Below are positions 1 through 9,586 of a stretch of 64,000 nt of DNA, in pieces; position 1 is the first letter of the stretch; each line of letters opens with the position of its first letter. The notes under the pieces are model-generated. The model worked only from the letters and a program-made list of their open reading frames with translations. It searched no databases and was not told the DNA's origin. Source of the stretch: Moritella sp. (GTDB lineage: Bacteria; Pseudomonadota; Gammaproteobacteria; Enterobacterales; Moritellaceae); contig NZ_JABSQR010000011.1 in the NCBI RefSeq assembly GCF_013215705.1, forward strand, positions 102,674-166,673, given 5' to 3'. A program made the translations under genes and the position numbers.

Positions 1-2
1 AC

Positions 3-905
3 GGGAAAATGATTGGCATGCCTTTCAACAGTTCAACACCTGTTCTGTATTACAACAAAAATATTCTCGATAAAGTTGGTGTTGACGCACCTAAGACGTA
101 TGAAGACATGGAACAAGTCGCGAAGAAACTAAAAGCACAAGGCTATGCAACTTTCTCACAATCGCTGACACCTTGGATCATGTTCGAAAACTTCAAGTCA
201 CGTCATAACTTACCGGTTGCCGATAAGAATAATGGCTTTGATGCACCAGCCACCAAGATCATGATCAATACGCCCGATATGAAGATGCACTTTAACAAGC
301 TAAAAGACTGGTCTGACAAAGGTTATTACAAGTATTACGGTTCTGATTGGAACGCCAACCAAACACCATTTGAAAAAGAGCAAGTGGCGATGTGGATGGG
401 TTCATCAGGTTCATTTGGTGGTTTACGAAATCGCGTTGATTTTGATTTAGGCACAACCTACCTGCCGTACTGGAAATCGATAAATGAGAATGCTGGTCGT
501 ACCTTTATTGGTGGTGCGGCATTATTCGCCATTGATGGTAAACCGAAAAAAGAACAGCAGGCTGTTGCCGCATTCTTTAATTTCTTAACGAGTCCTGAAA
601 CACAAATGTTCTGGCATAAATCAACGGGTTACGTAACAGTAACCAAAGCCGCTTACCAGCTAACTAAGCAATCTGGTTACTACCAAGAACAACCTGATGC
701 CGAAGTAGGTATCAAACAATTAAGCTTACCGGGTGGTGAATGGACACGAGGTTATCGTTTAGGTTTCTACTCACAAATCCAAGAAGTCATGCATCGTGAG
801 TTTGATAACGTTTTTGCTAACCGTACATCGGTAGAAGAAGCGCTCAACAACATCGACAAAGAAAGTCAGGTTATCTTAAATCGTTTCGCTCGAACGGTAC
901 GATAA
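3..905 (+). CDS. ugpB: Glycerol-3-phosphate ABC transporter, periplasmic binding protein (C-terminal part)
   Basis: The reading frame is open to the left edge, so the signal peptide and N-terminal lobe lie outside the window. The visible part starts in a segment with MPFNSSTPVLYYNK, which I recognise as the UgpB signature, and continues as an extracellular solute-binding protein (family 1) of about 300 residues to a TAA stop. UgpB captures sn-glycerol-3-phosphate or glycerophosphodiesters in the periplasm and delivers them to UgpAE. It is followed at 72 nt by ugpA, then ugpE and ugpC, in the usual B-A-E-C order. Another sugar-phosphate ligand cannot be excluded from sequence alone. Confidence 0.88.
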   Translation, partial: GKMIGMPFNSSTPVLYYNKNILDKVGVDAPKTYEDMEQVAKKLKAQGYATFSQSLTPWIMFENFKSRHNLPVADKNNGFDAPATKIMINTPDMKMHFNKLKDWSDKGYYKYYGSDWNANQTPFEKEQVAMWMGSSGSFGGLRNRVDFDLGTTYLPYWKSINENAGRTFIGGAALFAIDGKPKKEQQAVAAFFNFLTSPETQMFWHKSTGYVTVTKAAYQLTKQSGYYQEQPDAEVGIKQLSLPGGEWTRGYRLGFYSQIQEVMHREFDNVFANRTSVEEALNNIDKESQVILNRFARTVR

Positions 906-977
906 CCTATTACTGACTGTGGCTCACATGACGTGCACCACAGCTAATTTCTTACTTTAATTCATTAGGTTTTTATT

Positions 978-1859
978 GTGGAACAACGCCAACAATTTAC
1001 CCATTCGGCATTGCCTTATATTCTTTTAGTACCACAAATTGCAATTATCGCGGTGTTTTTTTTCTATCCGGCGGCTGAAGCCGTTTACCTGTCGTTTATG
1101 TTAGAAGACCCTTGGGGCCTGTCATCTACGTTTGTCGGATTAGAAAACTACAGCATCATTTTTAATTCCGCAGAATACTTAAAATCAGTGTTTTTCACTC
1201 TCGGTTTTGCAGTAGTCGTATCGTTTTTATCTTTAGCCCTTGCCCTGCTGCTCGCCGTTAAAGCCAACAATATTTTACATGGTAAGAGTGCGTATAAAAT
1301 CACCTTAACTTGGGTTTATGCCATAGCACCCGCCGTGGCAGGTATTATGGGTGGTTTTATCTTTAATCCACATATCGGCGTATTCACCGAAATTTTCGCC
1401 AGTCTCGGCTGGGACTTTAGCTTATATACCAATCCTTTTGACGCGACGTTAGTGTTAGTTTTAGTCTCGGTATGGAAACAAATTTCAGTCAACTTTATCT
1501 ACTTCTTAGCGGGCTTACAGTCGATTTCATTTGCGGTGAATGAAGCGGCAATGCTGGATTGCGAAAGTGATAACCGCCGATTCTGGACGATCACCTTCCC
1601 ACTGCTTGCGCCAACGGGTTTTTTCTTATTAGTCATCAACTTGACCTATGCCTTTTTTGATACCTTCGGGGTTATCGATACCTTGACGTCAGGTGGACCT
1701 GGCGGCGGAACCACATCACTGGTGTATAAAATTTACCGTGATGGTTTTATTGGTACCGACCTGGGTGGCAGTGCAGCTCAATCAGTGGTGTTACTGGTTT
1801 TAGTATTGGCATTAACTTGGATGCAATTTAAGTTTATCGAAAAACGTGTGCACTATTAA
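978..1859 (+). CDS. ugpA: Glycerol-3-phosphate ABC transporter permease UgpA
   Basis: Inner-membrane permease of 293 residues starting at GTG. About six hydrophobic segments are visible. The cytoplasmic EAA loop reads EAAMLDCESDNRRFW (around residues 195-210), which is where the ATPase couples. The TSGGPGGGTTSLVYKIY segment near the C-terminus is typical of the MalF/UgpA class. It pairs with UgpE to form the channel fed by UgpB and driven by UgpC. The gene lies 72 nt after ugpB and 32 nt before ugpE, so all are probably one transcript. Confidence 0.9.
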   Translation: MEQRQQFTHSALPYILLVPQIAIIAVFFFYPAAEAVYLSFMLEDPWGLSSTFVGLENYSIIFNSAEYLKSVFFTLGFAVVVSFLSLALALLLAVKANNILHGKSAYKITLTWVYAIAPAVAGIMGGFIFNPHIGVFTEIFASLGWDFSLYTNPFDATLVLVLVSVWKQISVNFIYFLAGLQSISFAVNEAAMLDCESDNRRFWTITFPLLAPTGFFLLVINLTYAFFDTFGVIDTLTSGGPGGGTTSLVYKIYRDGFIGTDLGGSAAQSVVLLVLVLALTWMQFKFIEKRVHY

Positions 1860-1891
1860 TCGCAGTCTGCGGTTACAACTTTGAGAATTTT

Positions 1892-2737
1892 ATGATGAAA
1901 CAAAATCAATGGTTAGACCATGCGATCCTGATTATCGGCGCACTCTTTATGATCATGCCTATCTGGCTCATATTTGCCAGTTCAACACACAATCCAAATA
2001 CCATTATCAGTGATGGATTACAGTGGTTACCGGGTGGTAACTTCACCACTGTTTACAGTGAAGTATGGAACAAGAGTATCGGTTTTAGCAGCGATGTTAA
2101 CGCAAAATCCATGATCATAAACTCAATGATCATGGGGCTTGGTTTTGCTGTCGGTAAGATCATCATTTCAATGATGGCCGCTTACGCACTCGTTTACTTC
2201 CGCATGCCGTTTGCATCATTTTGGTTCTGGCTTATTTTTGTCACGCTACTGCTGCCGCTTGAGGTTCGGATCATCCCCTCTTATGAAGTTGTCGCAAAAT
2301 TGGGCATGTTAAACAGCTTTTCTGGATTAATCTTGCCATTAATTGCATCGGCAACGGCAACTTTCTTCTTCCGTCAGTTTTTCCGCACCATTCCGAATGA
2401 ATTATTGGAAGCGGCACAACTCGATAATGCCGGCCCAGTACGCTTCTTTCTGGATATTTTATTACCGTTATCAAAAACCATGATTGCCGCTATTTTCATC
2501 ATTATGTTTGTGGTCGGTTGGAATCAATATTTATGGCCAATCATGATGACCACAGATGAAAGCTACAACACCATCGTCATGGGGATTAAGCAACTACTGA
2601 GCGACATTAGCCAAAGCAGTCAACCACGTTATGATCAAGCGTTTGCGTTAGTTATCTTCGCCATGCTGCCACCTATTTTAGTCGTCATCATTTTCCAACG
2701 TTGGTTTGTGCAAGGCCTTGTTGAAACAGAAAAGTAG
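1892..2737 (+). CDS. ugpE: Glycerol-3-phosphate ABC transporter permease UgpE
   Basis: Second membrane subunit of the Ugp importer, 281 residues, with about six transmembrane helices. The EAA loop reads EAAQLDNAGPVRFFLDILLP (about residues 175-195). The N-terminal LIFASSTHNPNTI segment and C-terminal RWFVQGLVETEK tail match the MalG/UgpE class. It follows ugpA by 32 nt and is followed after 80 nt by the ATPase gene. I see nothing truncated or unusual. Confidence 0.9.
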   Translation: MMKQNQWLDHAILIIGALFMIMPIWLIFASSTHNPNTIISDGLQWLPGGNFTTVYSEVWNKSIGFSSDVNAKSMIINSMIMGLGFAVGKIIISMMAAYALVYFRMPFASFWFWLIFVTLLLPLEVRIIPSYEVVAKLGMLNSFSGLILPLIASATATFFFRQFFRTIPNELLEAAQLDNAGPVRFFLDILLPLSKTMIAAIFIIMFVVGWNQYLWPIMMTTDESYNTIVMGIKQLLSDISQSSQPRYDQAFALVIFAMLPPILVVIIFQRWFVQGLVETEK

Positions 2738-2817
2738 TCATCGTTGTGATTGTGCTCATAACCGCTACTCATAACCACCAATAGTATCACCACAGCAAAT
2801 TTGTAAAGAGATAGAAT

Positions 2818-3909
2818 ATGTTAGTACTTAAAAATTTAGTTAAAACTTATGATAACGGCCACCAAGCAGTAAAAGGGATCTCAGTCGATATTAAACAAGG
2901 TGAATTCATTGTATTAGTTGGCCCATCAGGGTGTGGTAAATCATCCATATTACGCGCTATCGCCGGTTTAGAATCAATCACCGGTGGCGAGATAGAGCTA
3001 AATAATCGTCGTATTGATACTGAAAAACCAGCAAGTCGTGATATTGCCATGGTATTTCAAAACTACGCCCTATATCCGCACATGACGGTATATGAAAACT
3101 TAGCCTATGGTTTAAAGAACCGCGGTGTTGATAGAGCTAGCATCGAATCAAAAATTGAAAAAGTCGCAAAAACACTGAAGATAACAGATTATTTAGATCG
3201 TAAACCCGCTAAATTATCTGGAGGTCAACGTCAGCGTGTGGCGATGGGTCGAGCGATTGTCCGCGAACCACAATTGTTCTTATTTGATGAGCCGTTGTCG
3301 AACCTAGATGCGTCATTGCGTGCGCACATGCGTTTAGAAATTAAGAAACTACAACGTGAATTAGCGGTGACGAGTGTTTATGTTACCCACGACCAAGTTG
3401 AGGCCATGACATTAGCAGACCGTATTATTGTATTGAATCAAGGTAAAATAGAACAAATAGGTACACCAGCAGAAGTCTATCACCAGCCTGCAAGTAGCTT
3501 TGTCGCCAGTTTTATTGGCAGTCCCGCGATGAATTTTCATCAAGCTGAAATTGCTGATGGTATGATAAATTTTGAACATCAACGTTTATTCCTCGCTGAG
3601 TATGCGCATTTACCTGCGCAGAAGATCCAGTTAGGTATTAGACCTGAACATGCGCTACTCGAGGCTTCAAATTCAGGGTTAAGTTTTTCATTAACGGTAC
3701 AAGCGGTTGAGCCTTTAGGGCCTAATCAACTGGTGCATGGCTTAGTGAATGAAAAAATATTTACTGCGTTAACACCCGAACTGCACTTCCAAACTAAGGA
3801 AGTCTTAACGCTAAATGTCGCAAAACAACATCTACACCTGTTTGATAAAGACGGTAAGCGCCTACTTACCAATAACAATGCGACCGACTCGCTAGCACAA
3901 GCAAGTTAA
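2818..3909 (+). CDS. ugpC: ABC transporter ATP-binding protein UgpC (MalK family)
   Basis: ATPase of the Ugp importer, 363 residues. All catalytic motifs are present: Walker A GPSGCGKSS (about 35-43), Q-loop FQNYALYPHM, signature LSGGQRQRVAMGRA (about 133-146), Walker B LFLFDEPLSNLD and the switch His in YVTHDQVEAM. The C-terminal third is a TOBE/regulatory OB-fold domain, as in MalK and UgpC. An AGAG-type ribosome site precedes the ATG. The position after ugpBAE fixes the assignment, since the sequence alone would only say MalK-like importer ATPase. Confidence 0.88.
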   Translation: MLVLKNLVKTYDNGHQAVKGISVDIKQGEFIVLVGPSGCGKSSILRAIAGLESITGGEIELNNRRIDTEKPASRDIAMVFQNYALYPHMTVYENLAYGLKNRGVDRASIESKIEKVAKTLKITDYLDRKPAKLSGGQRQRVAMGRAIVREPQLFLFDEPLSNLDASLRAHMRLEIKKLQRELAVTSVYVTHDQVEAMTLADRIIVLNQGKIEQIGTPAEVYHQPASSFVASFIGSPAMNFHQAEIADGMINFEHQRLFLAEYAHLPAQKIQLGIRPEHALLEASNSGLSFSLTVQAVEPLGPNQLVHGLVNEKIFTALTPELHFQTKEVLTLNVAKQHLHLFDKDGKRLLTNNNATDSLAQAS

Positions 3910-3965
3910 GCACTCGCGTTATTTTAATGACGAATGCACAAGCTGGAATGTTAAAACGGCCATAA

Positions 3966-4001
3966 CCAAAAAGGCACACACCTAAATAAGTGTGTGCCTT
4001 G
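3966..4001 (-). terminator. Rho-independent terminator between ugpC and nupC
   Basis: A perfect 11-bp stem (AAGGCACACAC paired with GTGTGTGCCTT) has an 8-nt loop. Read on the minus strand it is followed by a T run (CCTTTTTGG), so it mainly terminates nupC. It may also stop read-through from ugpC. Confidence 0.8.
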
Positions 4002-4087
4002 CTCATTGTAGAGCCTAGTTGCACGCTGTAACGACCAACCGCTATCTCGATTCTACTTTTACTTTACTTTTTTTTACTCTTACTCTA

Positions 4088-5296
4088 TTACAGACTAATG
4101 AAAATACCTGCTAATGCCGCACTCATTAAGTTAGCCAATGTTGCCGCTAATACGGCTTTAAAACCTAAGCTTGCCACATCTGAACGACGCTCTGGAGCCA
4201 TCACTCCGATAGACCCGATTTGAATGGCAATAGAACCAATGTTGGCAAAACCACACAGTGCAAAAGTAATAATCACTTGGCTGTGTTCAGAGATAGTCTC
4301 TTTAACTGCAGCGAAGTCCATGAAAGCCACAAATTCATTTAGAATCATTTTTTGGCCAATAAATGAACCCGCAATCAGCATTTCATGCTCCGGTATACCG
4401 ATCAGAAAGGCTAATGGCGAGAAAATATAACCCAAGACACTTTGTAACGTCAGGTGTTCAATACCGACCCAGTTACCGACCATTTCAAAACCTGCATTCG
4501 CCATTGCGATAACACTCACAAATGCGATTAACATAGTACCGATTGCCACAGCAACCTTCATACCATTCATCGCACCTGCTGCTAATGCATCAATCGCGTT
4601 ACTATGTTCGCTTTTTGCTATTTCAACATGAGCATCTTCAACTACCGTTTCTTGCTCTGGTACTAATAATTTAGCCATCAGCAAGCTACCTGGAGCCGCC
4701 ATGAAGCTTGCAGCAATGAGGTACTTAATCTCAACACCTAAACCGGCATAACCACCGAGTACACTACCTGCAACCGATGCCATACCACCCGTCATTACCG
4801 CAAACAATTCTGAACGTGTCATTGTTGGTAAAAACGGTTTTACAAGTAATGGTGATTCACCTTGAGAAAGGAAAATGTTACCTGTTGCCGCTAATGATTC
4901 CACACGACTGGTACCAAGAAACTTCTGGATACCACCGCCAATCACTTTAATCACCCACTGCATTACACCAATGTAATAAAGAAGTGAAATAAGTGCACTA
5001 ATAAAAATAACTAAGGGTAATACGCGGATCGCAAAGATAAATCCTCCCGTCGCTAAATCACCAAATAAGAATTGGATACCTACATCAGCAAAACCTAAGA
5101 CACTCGAAACACCACTACTCATCGACCCAAGCATGCTTTGGCCAATAGAAGAATAAAGCACCAGTGCGGCAAAACCCGCTTGTAGGAACAGAGCCCCACC
5201 CACGGTACGCCATTTAATCGCTTTGCGATTTTCAGAAAGTGCACAAGCACATAAAATCAGTACTACGATACCGACTAAGCTAATTAACAACTGCAT
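4088..5296 (-). CDS. nupC: Nucleoside transporter, NupC/CNT family
   Basis: Integral membrane protein of 402 residues that imports nucleosides using the proton or sodium gradient. Family features visible include the N-terminal LCACALSENRKAIKWRTV, the ATGNIFLSQGESPLLVKPF segment (about residues 138-155), and MTGGMASVAGSVLGGYAG, all conserved in concentrative nucleoside transporters. The length is normal for bacterial NupC. It is monocistronic, with its own terminator downstream and a 560-nt upstream region shared with the divergent liu operon. Ion coupling and substrate range cannot be read from the sequence. Confidence 0.9.
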   Translation of the reverse strand: MQLLISLVGIVVLILCACALSENRKAIKWRTVGGALFLQAGFAALVLYSSIGQSMLGSMSSGVSSVLGFADVGIQFLFGDLATGGFIFAIRVLPLVIFISALISLLYYIGVMQWVIKVIGGGIQKFLGTSRVESLAATGNIFLSQGESPLLVKPFLPTMTRSELFAVMTGGMASVAGSVLGGYAGLGVEIKYLIAASFMAAPGSLLMAKLLVPEQETVVEDAHVEIAKSEHSNAIDALAAGAMNGMKVAVAIGTMLIAFVSVIAMANAGFEMVGNWVGIEHLTLQSVLGYIFSPLAFLIGIPEHEMLIAGSFIGQKMILNEFVAFMDFAAVKETISEHSQVIITFALCGFANIGSIAIQIGSIGVMAPERRSDVASLGFKAVLAATLANLMSAALAGIFISL

Positions 5297-5507
5297 AATT
5301 TCATCCTGCTCATAAAAATAGATGTATAAAAAATGAAGGTGTCATACCGATTGTAATAAAATTTAGATGGCAGTAAACGCAGGAAAGATTAACACCCAGT
5401 GGGATTAACTTAGACCTGATTAATAATCATTATTTTATTGCAATGGGTATTACGTGCATTGGTATATGAGGAGAGGAAAAACAGCATTTTCGAAAAAAAT
5501 AATCTAG

Positions 5508-5652
5508 TCAGTCCGTCCAATAACAACATACGAGTCACCTTGATAGCAAGCTACAGTCACGCTGGTCCAAATCCTTGGGTCGCTCACATTTCCTTGATGA
5601 CGGCTTGTAACTAAGGTGGCTAAACTCGATGGTTCTGGCCGGACGAGAATTA
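5508..5652. other. Long imperfect inverted repeat in the nupC-liuA intergenic region
   Basis: This stretch of the 560-nt gap can fold as one long interrupted hairpin on either strand. Successive short helices nest: GTCCG with CGGAC at the base, then GAGTCACCTT with AAGGTG...ACTC, GCAAGC with GCTTG, and an apical CCAA/TTGG pair. It lies about 210 nt upstream of nupC and about 250 nt upstream of liuA. It did not match the consensus of any riboswitch class I checked by eye (TPP, cobalamin, lysine, purine, c-di-GMP, glycine). It may be a leader RNA, a small RNA or a mobile-element remnant; the function is unknown. The rest of the gap is AT-rich with no gene visible. Confidence 0.4.
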
Positions 5653-5674
5653 TATAGAGATATAGATCACATTA
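5653..5674. promoter_or_regulatory. Possible CRP-binding site upstream of the liu operon
   Basis: The segment ends in TAGATCACATT, a good right half of the CRP palindrome, while the left half (AGAGATA) is poor. I count about 16 of 22 positions agreeing with the E. coli consensus. It lies about 230 nt before liuA. This is suggestive only. Confidence 0.3.
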
Positions 5675-5902
5675 ACAACTTTAATTAAATAAATATTAAA
5701 CCATGCAAATTAAAGCTCAAAGATCAAACTAAACATACAGTTTTTAAACTTTAATTACCCCCATCTATCAACATATTCAAATTGGCAACCCCACTCGTTA
5801 ACTACCATACTCAAATTAATGAAAGACAAGATTAATTACCGAGTACCTTAATGATCGTGAATGGACATGAACCTTCACTTAATCATCCTAATAGGAACAC
5901 AA

Positions 5903-7075
5903 ATGGCAAATGCCTACAGATCACTCAACTTTTGTCTTGGCGAAACTATCGACCTATTACGCGAAAGCGTCGAAGCCTTTGCAAATGCTGAAATCGTCCC
6001 ACGCGCAGCACAAATAGATCGAGATAATCTGTTTCCAGCGGATATGTGGCAAAAGTTTGGTGACATGGGATTATTGGGTATCACCATCAGCGAAGAATAT
6101 GGTGGGGTTAATATGAGTTACCTCGCTCATGTCATTGCGATGCAAGAAATAAGTCGCGCATCTGCATCGGTTGGGCTCAGCTATGGCGCACATTCAAATC
6201 TGTGTGTTAATCAGATATTTCGGCATGGCAATGCCCAACAAAAACAGAAGTACCTGCCTAAACTCATTAGCGGTGAACACGTAGGTGCATTAGCCATGAC
6301 CGAACCCAATGCGGGTTCTGATGTCGTTTCAATGAAATTAAGTGCGGTATTAGACGGTGACGACTACATACTAAATGGCAATAAAATGTGGATCACCAAT
6401 GGTCCCGAAGCCAGCACCTATATTGTTTATACCAAAACAGCCCCGGAATTAAACAGCCACGGTATTACCGCTTTTATCGTTGAACGCGGCTTTGCTGGAT
6501 TTAGCCAAGCACAAAAACTGGATAAGTTAGGTATGCGCGGTTCCAATACCTGTGAGTTAGTATTTCAACACTGCCGAGTACCAAAAGCCAACATCCTTGG
6601 CACACTCAATCACGGCGTGCAAGTACTCATGAGCGGCCTTGATTACGAACGCCTTGTGCTCACTGGTGGTCCACTGGGTATTATGGATGCCTGTATGGAT
6701 CTGGTTATCCCCTATATCCACCAGCGTCAGCAGTTCGGGAAATCCATTGGCGAATTTCAACTTGTGCAAGCCAAAATTGCTGACATGTATAGCCAAATGA
6801 ACGCGGCCAAATGTTATACCTATACGGTTGCCCACGCTTGTGACAACAGTGACGCCAGCCGTAAGGATTGCGCTGGGGTGATCTTATACAGCGCCGAACT
6901 GGCCACAAAAATGGCACTGGATACTATCCAATTATTGGGCGGAAATGGGTACAGTAACGAATACCCAGCGGGTCGCTTACTCCGAGATGCCAAACTCTAT
7001 GAGATCGGCGCTGGCACATCAGAAATGCGCCGTATATTGATAGGACGAGAACTGTTTAATGAGTCAGGAGCGTAG
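5903..7075 (+). CDS. liuA: Isovaleryl-CoA dehydrogenase
   Basis: FAD-dependent acyl-CoA dehydrogenase of 390 residues that oxidises isovaleryl-CoA to 3-methylcrotonyl-CoA in leucine catabolism. The acyl-CoA dehydrogenase signature [11 protein letters not shown] is at about 131-141. The catalytic base is the Glu in [14 protein letters not shown] (about 249), the position used by isovaleryl-CoA dehydrogenases. The late [12 protein letters not shown] motif lacks the Glu used by medium-chain enzymes. I chose the ATG at 5903, preceded by AGGA at good spacing, because homologues begin just before SLNFxLGE; the upstream ATG at 5861 would add 14 unlikely residues. First gene of the liu operon, 5 nt before liuB. 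Confidence 0.9.
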   Translation: MANAYRSLNFCLGETIDLLRESVEAFANAEIVPRAAQIDRDNLFPADMWQKFGDMGLLGITISEEYGGVNMSYLAHVIAMQEISRASASVGLSYGAHSNLCVNQIFRHGNAQQKQKYLPKLISGEHVGALAMTEPNAGSDVVSMKLSAVLDGDDYILNGNKMWITNGPEASTYIVYTKTAPELNSHGITAFIVERGFAGFSQAQKLDKLGMRGSNTCELVFQHCRVPKANILGTLNHGVQVLMSGLDYERLVLTGGPLGIMDACMDLVIPYIHQRQQFGKSIGEFQLVQAKIADMYSQMNAAKCYTYTVAHACDNSDASRKDCAGVILYSAELATKMALDTIQLLGGNGYSNEYPAGRLLRDAKLYEIGAGTSEMRRILIGRELFNESGA

Positions 7076-7080
7076 CAAGT

Positions 7081-8688
7081 ATGGCGAAAATAGGTTCAAC
7101 ACTCAACATCACCCACCCTACTTTTGTGGCAAAACAACAAGCTATGCAGGATCTTGTTCAACAACTCGAAAGTAATATTGAACAAGTAAAACAAGGGGGT
7201 GGCGAAATAGCACAACAGCGCCATTTAGCCCGTGGCAAAATGCTGGCCCGTGACCGTATTGATGCCTTATTAGATCCCGGTTCGCCCTTCTTAGAGCTCG
7301 GACAATTTGCGGCTTGGCAATACTATCCCGATTCAGTGCCCGCCGCAGGTATTGTTGCGGGTATCGGTCGTGTTAATGGCATCGAATGTATGATCATAGC
7401 CAATGATGCGACTGTAAAAGGCGGTACTTATTACCCGTTAACGGTGAAGAAACACCTACGCGCGCAAGAGATAGCAGAGCGCTGTTGCCTGCCCTGTATC
7501 TATTTAGTCGACTCTGGAGGGGCATTTTTACCGCGACAAGATGAAGTCTTTCCCGACCGTGACCACTTTGGTCGCATCTTCTTTAATCAAGCCAATATGT
7601 CTGCCAAAGGCATCCCACAAATAGCGTCAGTCATGGGCTTATGTACTGCTGGTGGAGCCTACGTTCCCGCCATGGCAGATGAGTCTATCATTGTAAAACA
7701 ACAAGGTACCATCTTCTTAGCGGGCCCACCATTGGTCAAAGCTGCGACAGGTGAAGAAGTCAGTGCAGAAGAACTCGGTGGCGCAGATGTACATTGTAAA
7801 ACGTCTGGGGTTGCCGACCATTACGCCCAAGATGATGCCCATGCATTACAGTTAGTACGCCAGGCCATCGCTAATATTAATCACCTTAAACGACCTAATT
7901 TAACTGTAGTTCCCACTGTCCCTCCTCTATTCGACAGCCTAGAGTTATACGGGATTGTCGGCACTGATTTAAAAAAACAGTTTGATGTGAAAGAAGTCAT
8001 CGCCCGTATTGTTGATAACTCTGAATTGGATGAGTTTAAACAGTACTACGGCACAACTCTGGTTTGCGGTTTTGCCCGTATTCACGGTTACCCTGTCGGC
8101 ATCATCGCCAATAATGGGATCTTATTCTCGGAATCGGCGCAAAAAGGCGCACATTTTATTCAGCTGTGCTGCAAACGTAAGATCCCACTGGTATTTCTGC
8201 AAAATATTACCGGCTTTATGGTGGGTAAAAAATACGAAGCAGAAGGGATAGCAAAACACGGGGCTAAAATGGTTGCCGCTGTCGCTTGCGCCCAAGTGCC
8301 TAAGTTTACCGTCATTATTGGCGGCAGTTACGGGGCCGGTAATTATGGCATGTGTGGCCGCGCTTACGACCCCACATTGTTATGGATATGGCCAAATGCC
8401 AGAATTTCAGTGATGGGCGGCGAGCAAGCAGCCAGTGTACTCAGCCAAGTCAAAAAAGACGGCTTAGCCCGTAATAATAAAACCATGACCACAGCAGAAG
8501 AAGCTGAATTCAAAGCGCCTATTATTAAACAATATGAAACCCAAGGTGATCCTTACTATGCCAGTGCGCGATTATGGGATGACGGTATTATCGACCCATT
8601 ACAAACAAGGCAAGTACTTGGGTTAGCTATTTCAGCCGCCCTTAATGCGCCGATTGCAGATACCCAATTTGGTATTTTTAGAATGTAG
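7081..8688 (+). CDS. liuB: Methylcrotonyl-CoA carboxylase, carboxyltransferase (beta) subunit
   Basis: 535 residues, the usual length for MCC beta. It moves the carboxyl group from biotin on LiuD to 3-methylcrotonyl-CoA, giving 3-methylglutaconyl-CoA. The two carboxyltransferase half-domains are visible: the N-terminal half has [19 protein letters not shown] and [16 protein letters not shown]; the C-terminal half has [15 protein letters not shown] and [18 protein letters not shown], which form the oxyanion holes. A strong AGGAG site overlaps the end of liuA, indicating coupled translation. Propionyl- or geranyl-CoA carboxylases are related, but the operon settles the substrate. Confidence 0.92.
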   Translation: MAKIGSTLNITHPTFVAKQQAMQDLVQQLESNIEQVKQGGGEIAQQRHLARGKMLARDRIDALLDPGSPFLELGQFAAWQYYPDSVPAAGIVAGIGRVNGIECMIIANDATVKGGTYYPLTVKKHLRAQEIAERCCLPCIYLVDSGGAFLPRQDEVFPDRDHFGRIFFNQANMSAKGIPQIASVMGLCTAGGAYVPAMADESIIVKQQGTIFLAGPPLVKAATGEEVSAEELGGADVHCKTSGVADHYAQDDAHALQLVRQAIANINHLKRPNLTVVPTVPPLFDSLELYGIVGTDLKKQFDVKEVIARIVDNSELDEFKQYYGTTLVCGFARIHGYPVGIIANNGILFSESAQKGAHFIQLCCKRKIPLVFLQNITGFMVGKKYEAEGIAKHGAKMVAAVACAQVPKFTVIIGGSYGAGNYGMCGRAYDPTLLWIWPNARISVMGGEQAASVLSQVKKDGLARNNKTMTTAEEAEFKAPIIKQYETQGDPYYASARLWDDGIIDPLQTRQVLGLAISAALNAPIADTQFGIFRM

Positions 8689-8765
8689 CTTAAGTACTGA
8701 CAATTGCATGCAACTGCTTCTGTACAGTGCAGTCCCTAATTAAAAACCACAGTTAGGATCGTTGA

Positions 8766-9581
8766 ATGACAAAGGATTCAGACCAACTAAATATCATCAA
8801 TGCAGAGCACTTACATACGGCGGTTGATAATCAGGGTGTAGCCACTATCACCCTCACTCGGACCAAAGTACGCAATGCATTTAGTGCCAAAACAATCAGT
8901 CACTTGCTGACGACCTTGGCAGTATTAAAGCATGATCCTGCGGTACGAATATTGATCCTCCGGGCCGAAGGTGAGCACTTTTCAGCGGGCGCAGACATTA
9001 ACTGGATGAAAGATATTGCCAAACTTGGCTATCAAGAAAATCTAGCCGATGCCGCACAATTAGCCAAATTGATGGACAATCTCAATCAATTTCCCAAACC
9101 AACCATAGCGCTAATACAAGGAGCCTGCTTTGGCGGGGCGATCGGACTTGTCGCCTGTTGTGATATAGCCCTCGCGACAACCACAGCTAAATTTTGTTTA
9201 AGTGAAGTGAAAATTGGGCTTATTCCTGCGGTAATAAGCCCTTATGTGATAATGGCCATCGGGCCACGACAAGCACGGCGTTACTGTTTAACCGGCGAAA
9301 TGTTTACCGCGGAGCAAGCGCTAGACTATGGTTTGATCCACCAACTGGGTGATAACTTAGATACGCTAGCCTCCCCCTTTACTGACGCATTACTGGCGAA
9401 TAGTCCCGCCGCTATGCAGGCCGCTAAATCATTAATTCATGGTGTCACTAATCACGTTATCAATGACACATTAATCGCAGATACAAGCCAACGGAACGCC
9501 GCAATTCGGGTATCAAACGAAGCTCAAGAAGGGCTAGATGCATTCCTGAATAAACGCAAACCTGGCTGGACTAAGGAATAA
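8766..9581 (+). CDS. liuC: Methylglutaconyl-CoA hydratase (enoyl-CoA hydratase family)
   Basis: Crotonase-fold protein of 271 residues that hydrates 3-methylglutaconyl-CoA to HMG-CoA. Visible are the first oxyanion-hole segment FSAGADINWMKDI (about 78-90) and the second, GACFGGAIGLVACCDIALA (about 119-137), followed by SEVKIGLIPAVISPYV with a Glu at the expected active-site position. It sits 77 nt after liuB and 5 nt before liuD, its normal slot in liu operons. The assignment within the large crotonase family relies on that context. Confidence 0.87.
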   Translation: MTKDSDQLNIINAEHLHTAVDNQGVATITLTRTKVRNAFSAKTISHLLTTLAVLKHDPAVRILILRAEGEHFSAGADINWMKDIAKLGYQENLADAAQLAKLMDNLNQFPKPTIALIQGACFGGAIGLVACCDIALATTTAKFCLSEVKIGLIPAVISPYVIMAIGPRQARRYCLTGEMFTAEQALDYGLIHQLGDNLDTLASPFTDALLANSPAAMQAAKSLIHGVTNHVINDTLIADTSQRNAAIRVSNEAQEGLDAFLNKRKPGWTKE

Positions 9582-9586
9582 CGTCT

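Noticed and set aside
2271..2474. Minus-strand open frame inside ugpE
   Set aside because: It is fully inside a well-supported transporter gene, has no ribosome site and reads like a shadow frame.
5508..5652. Riboswitch upstream of nupC or liuA
   Set aside because: The purine, cobalamin, lysine, TPP, glycine and c-di-GMP consensus segments were looked for and not found, so it is kept only as an unclassified structure.
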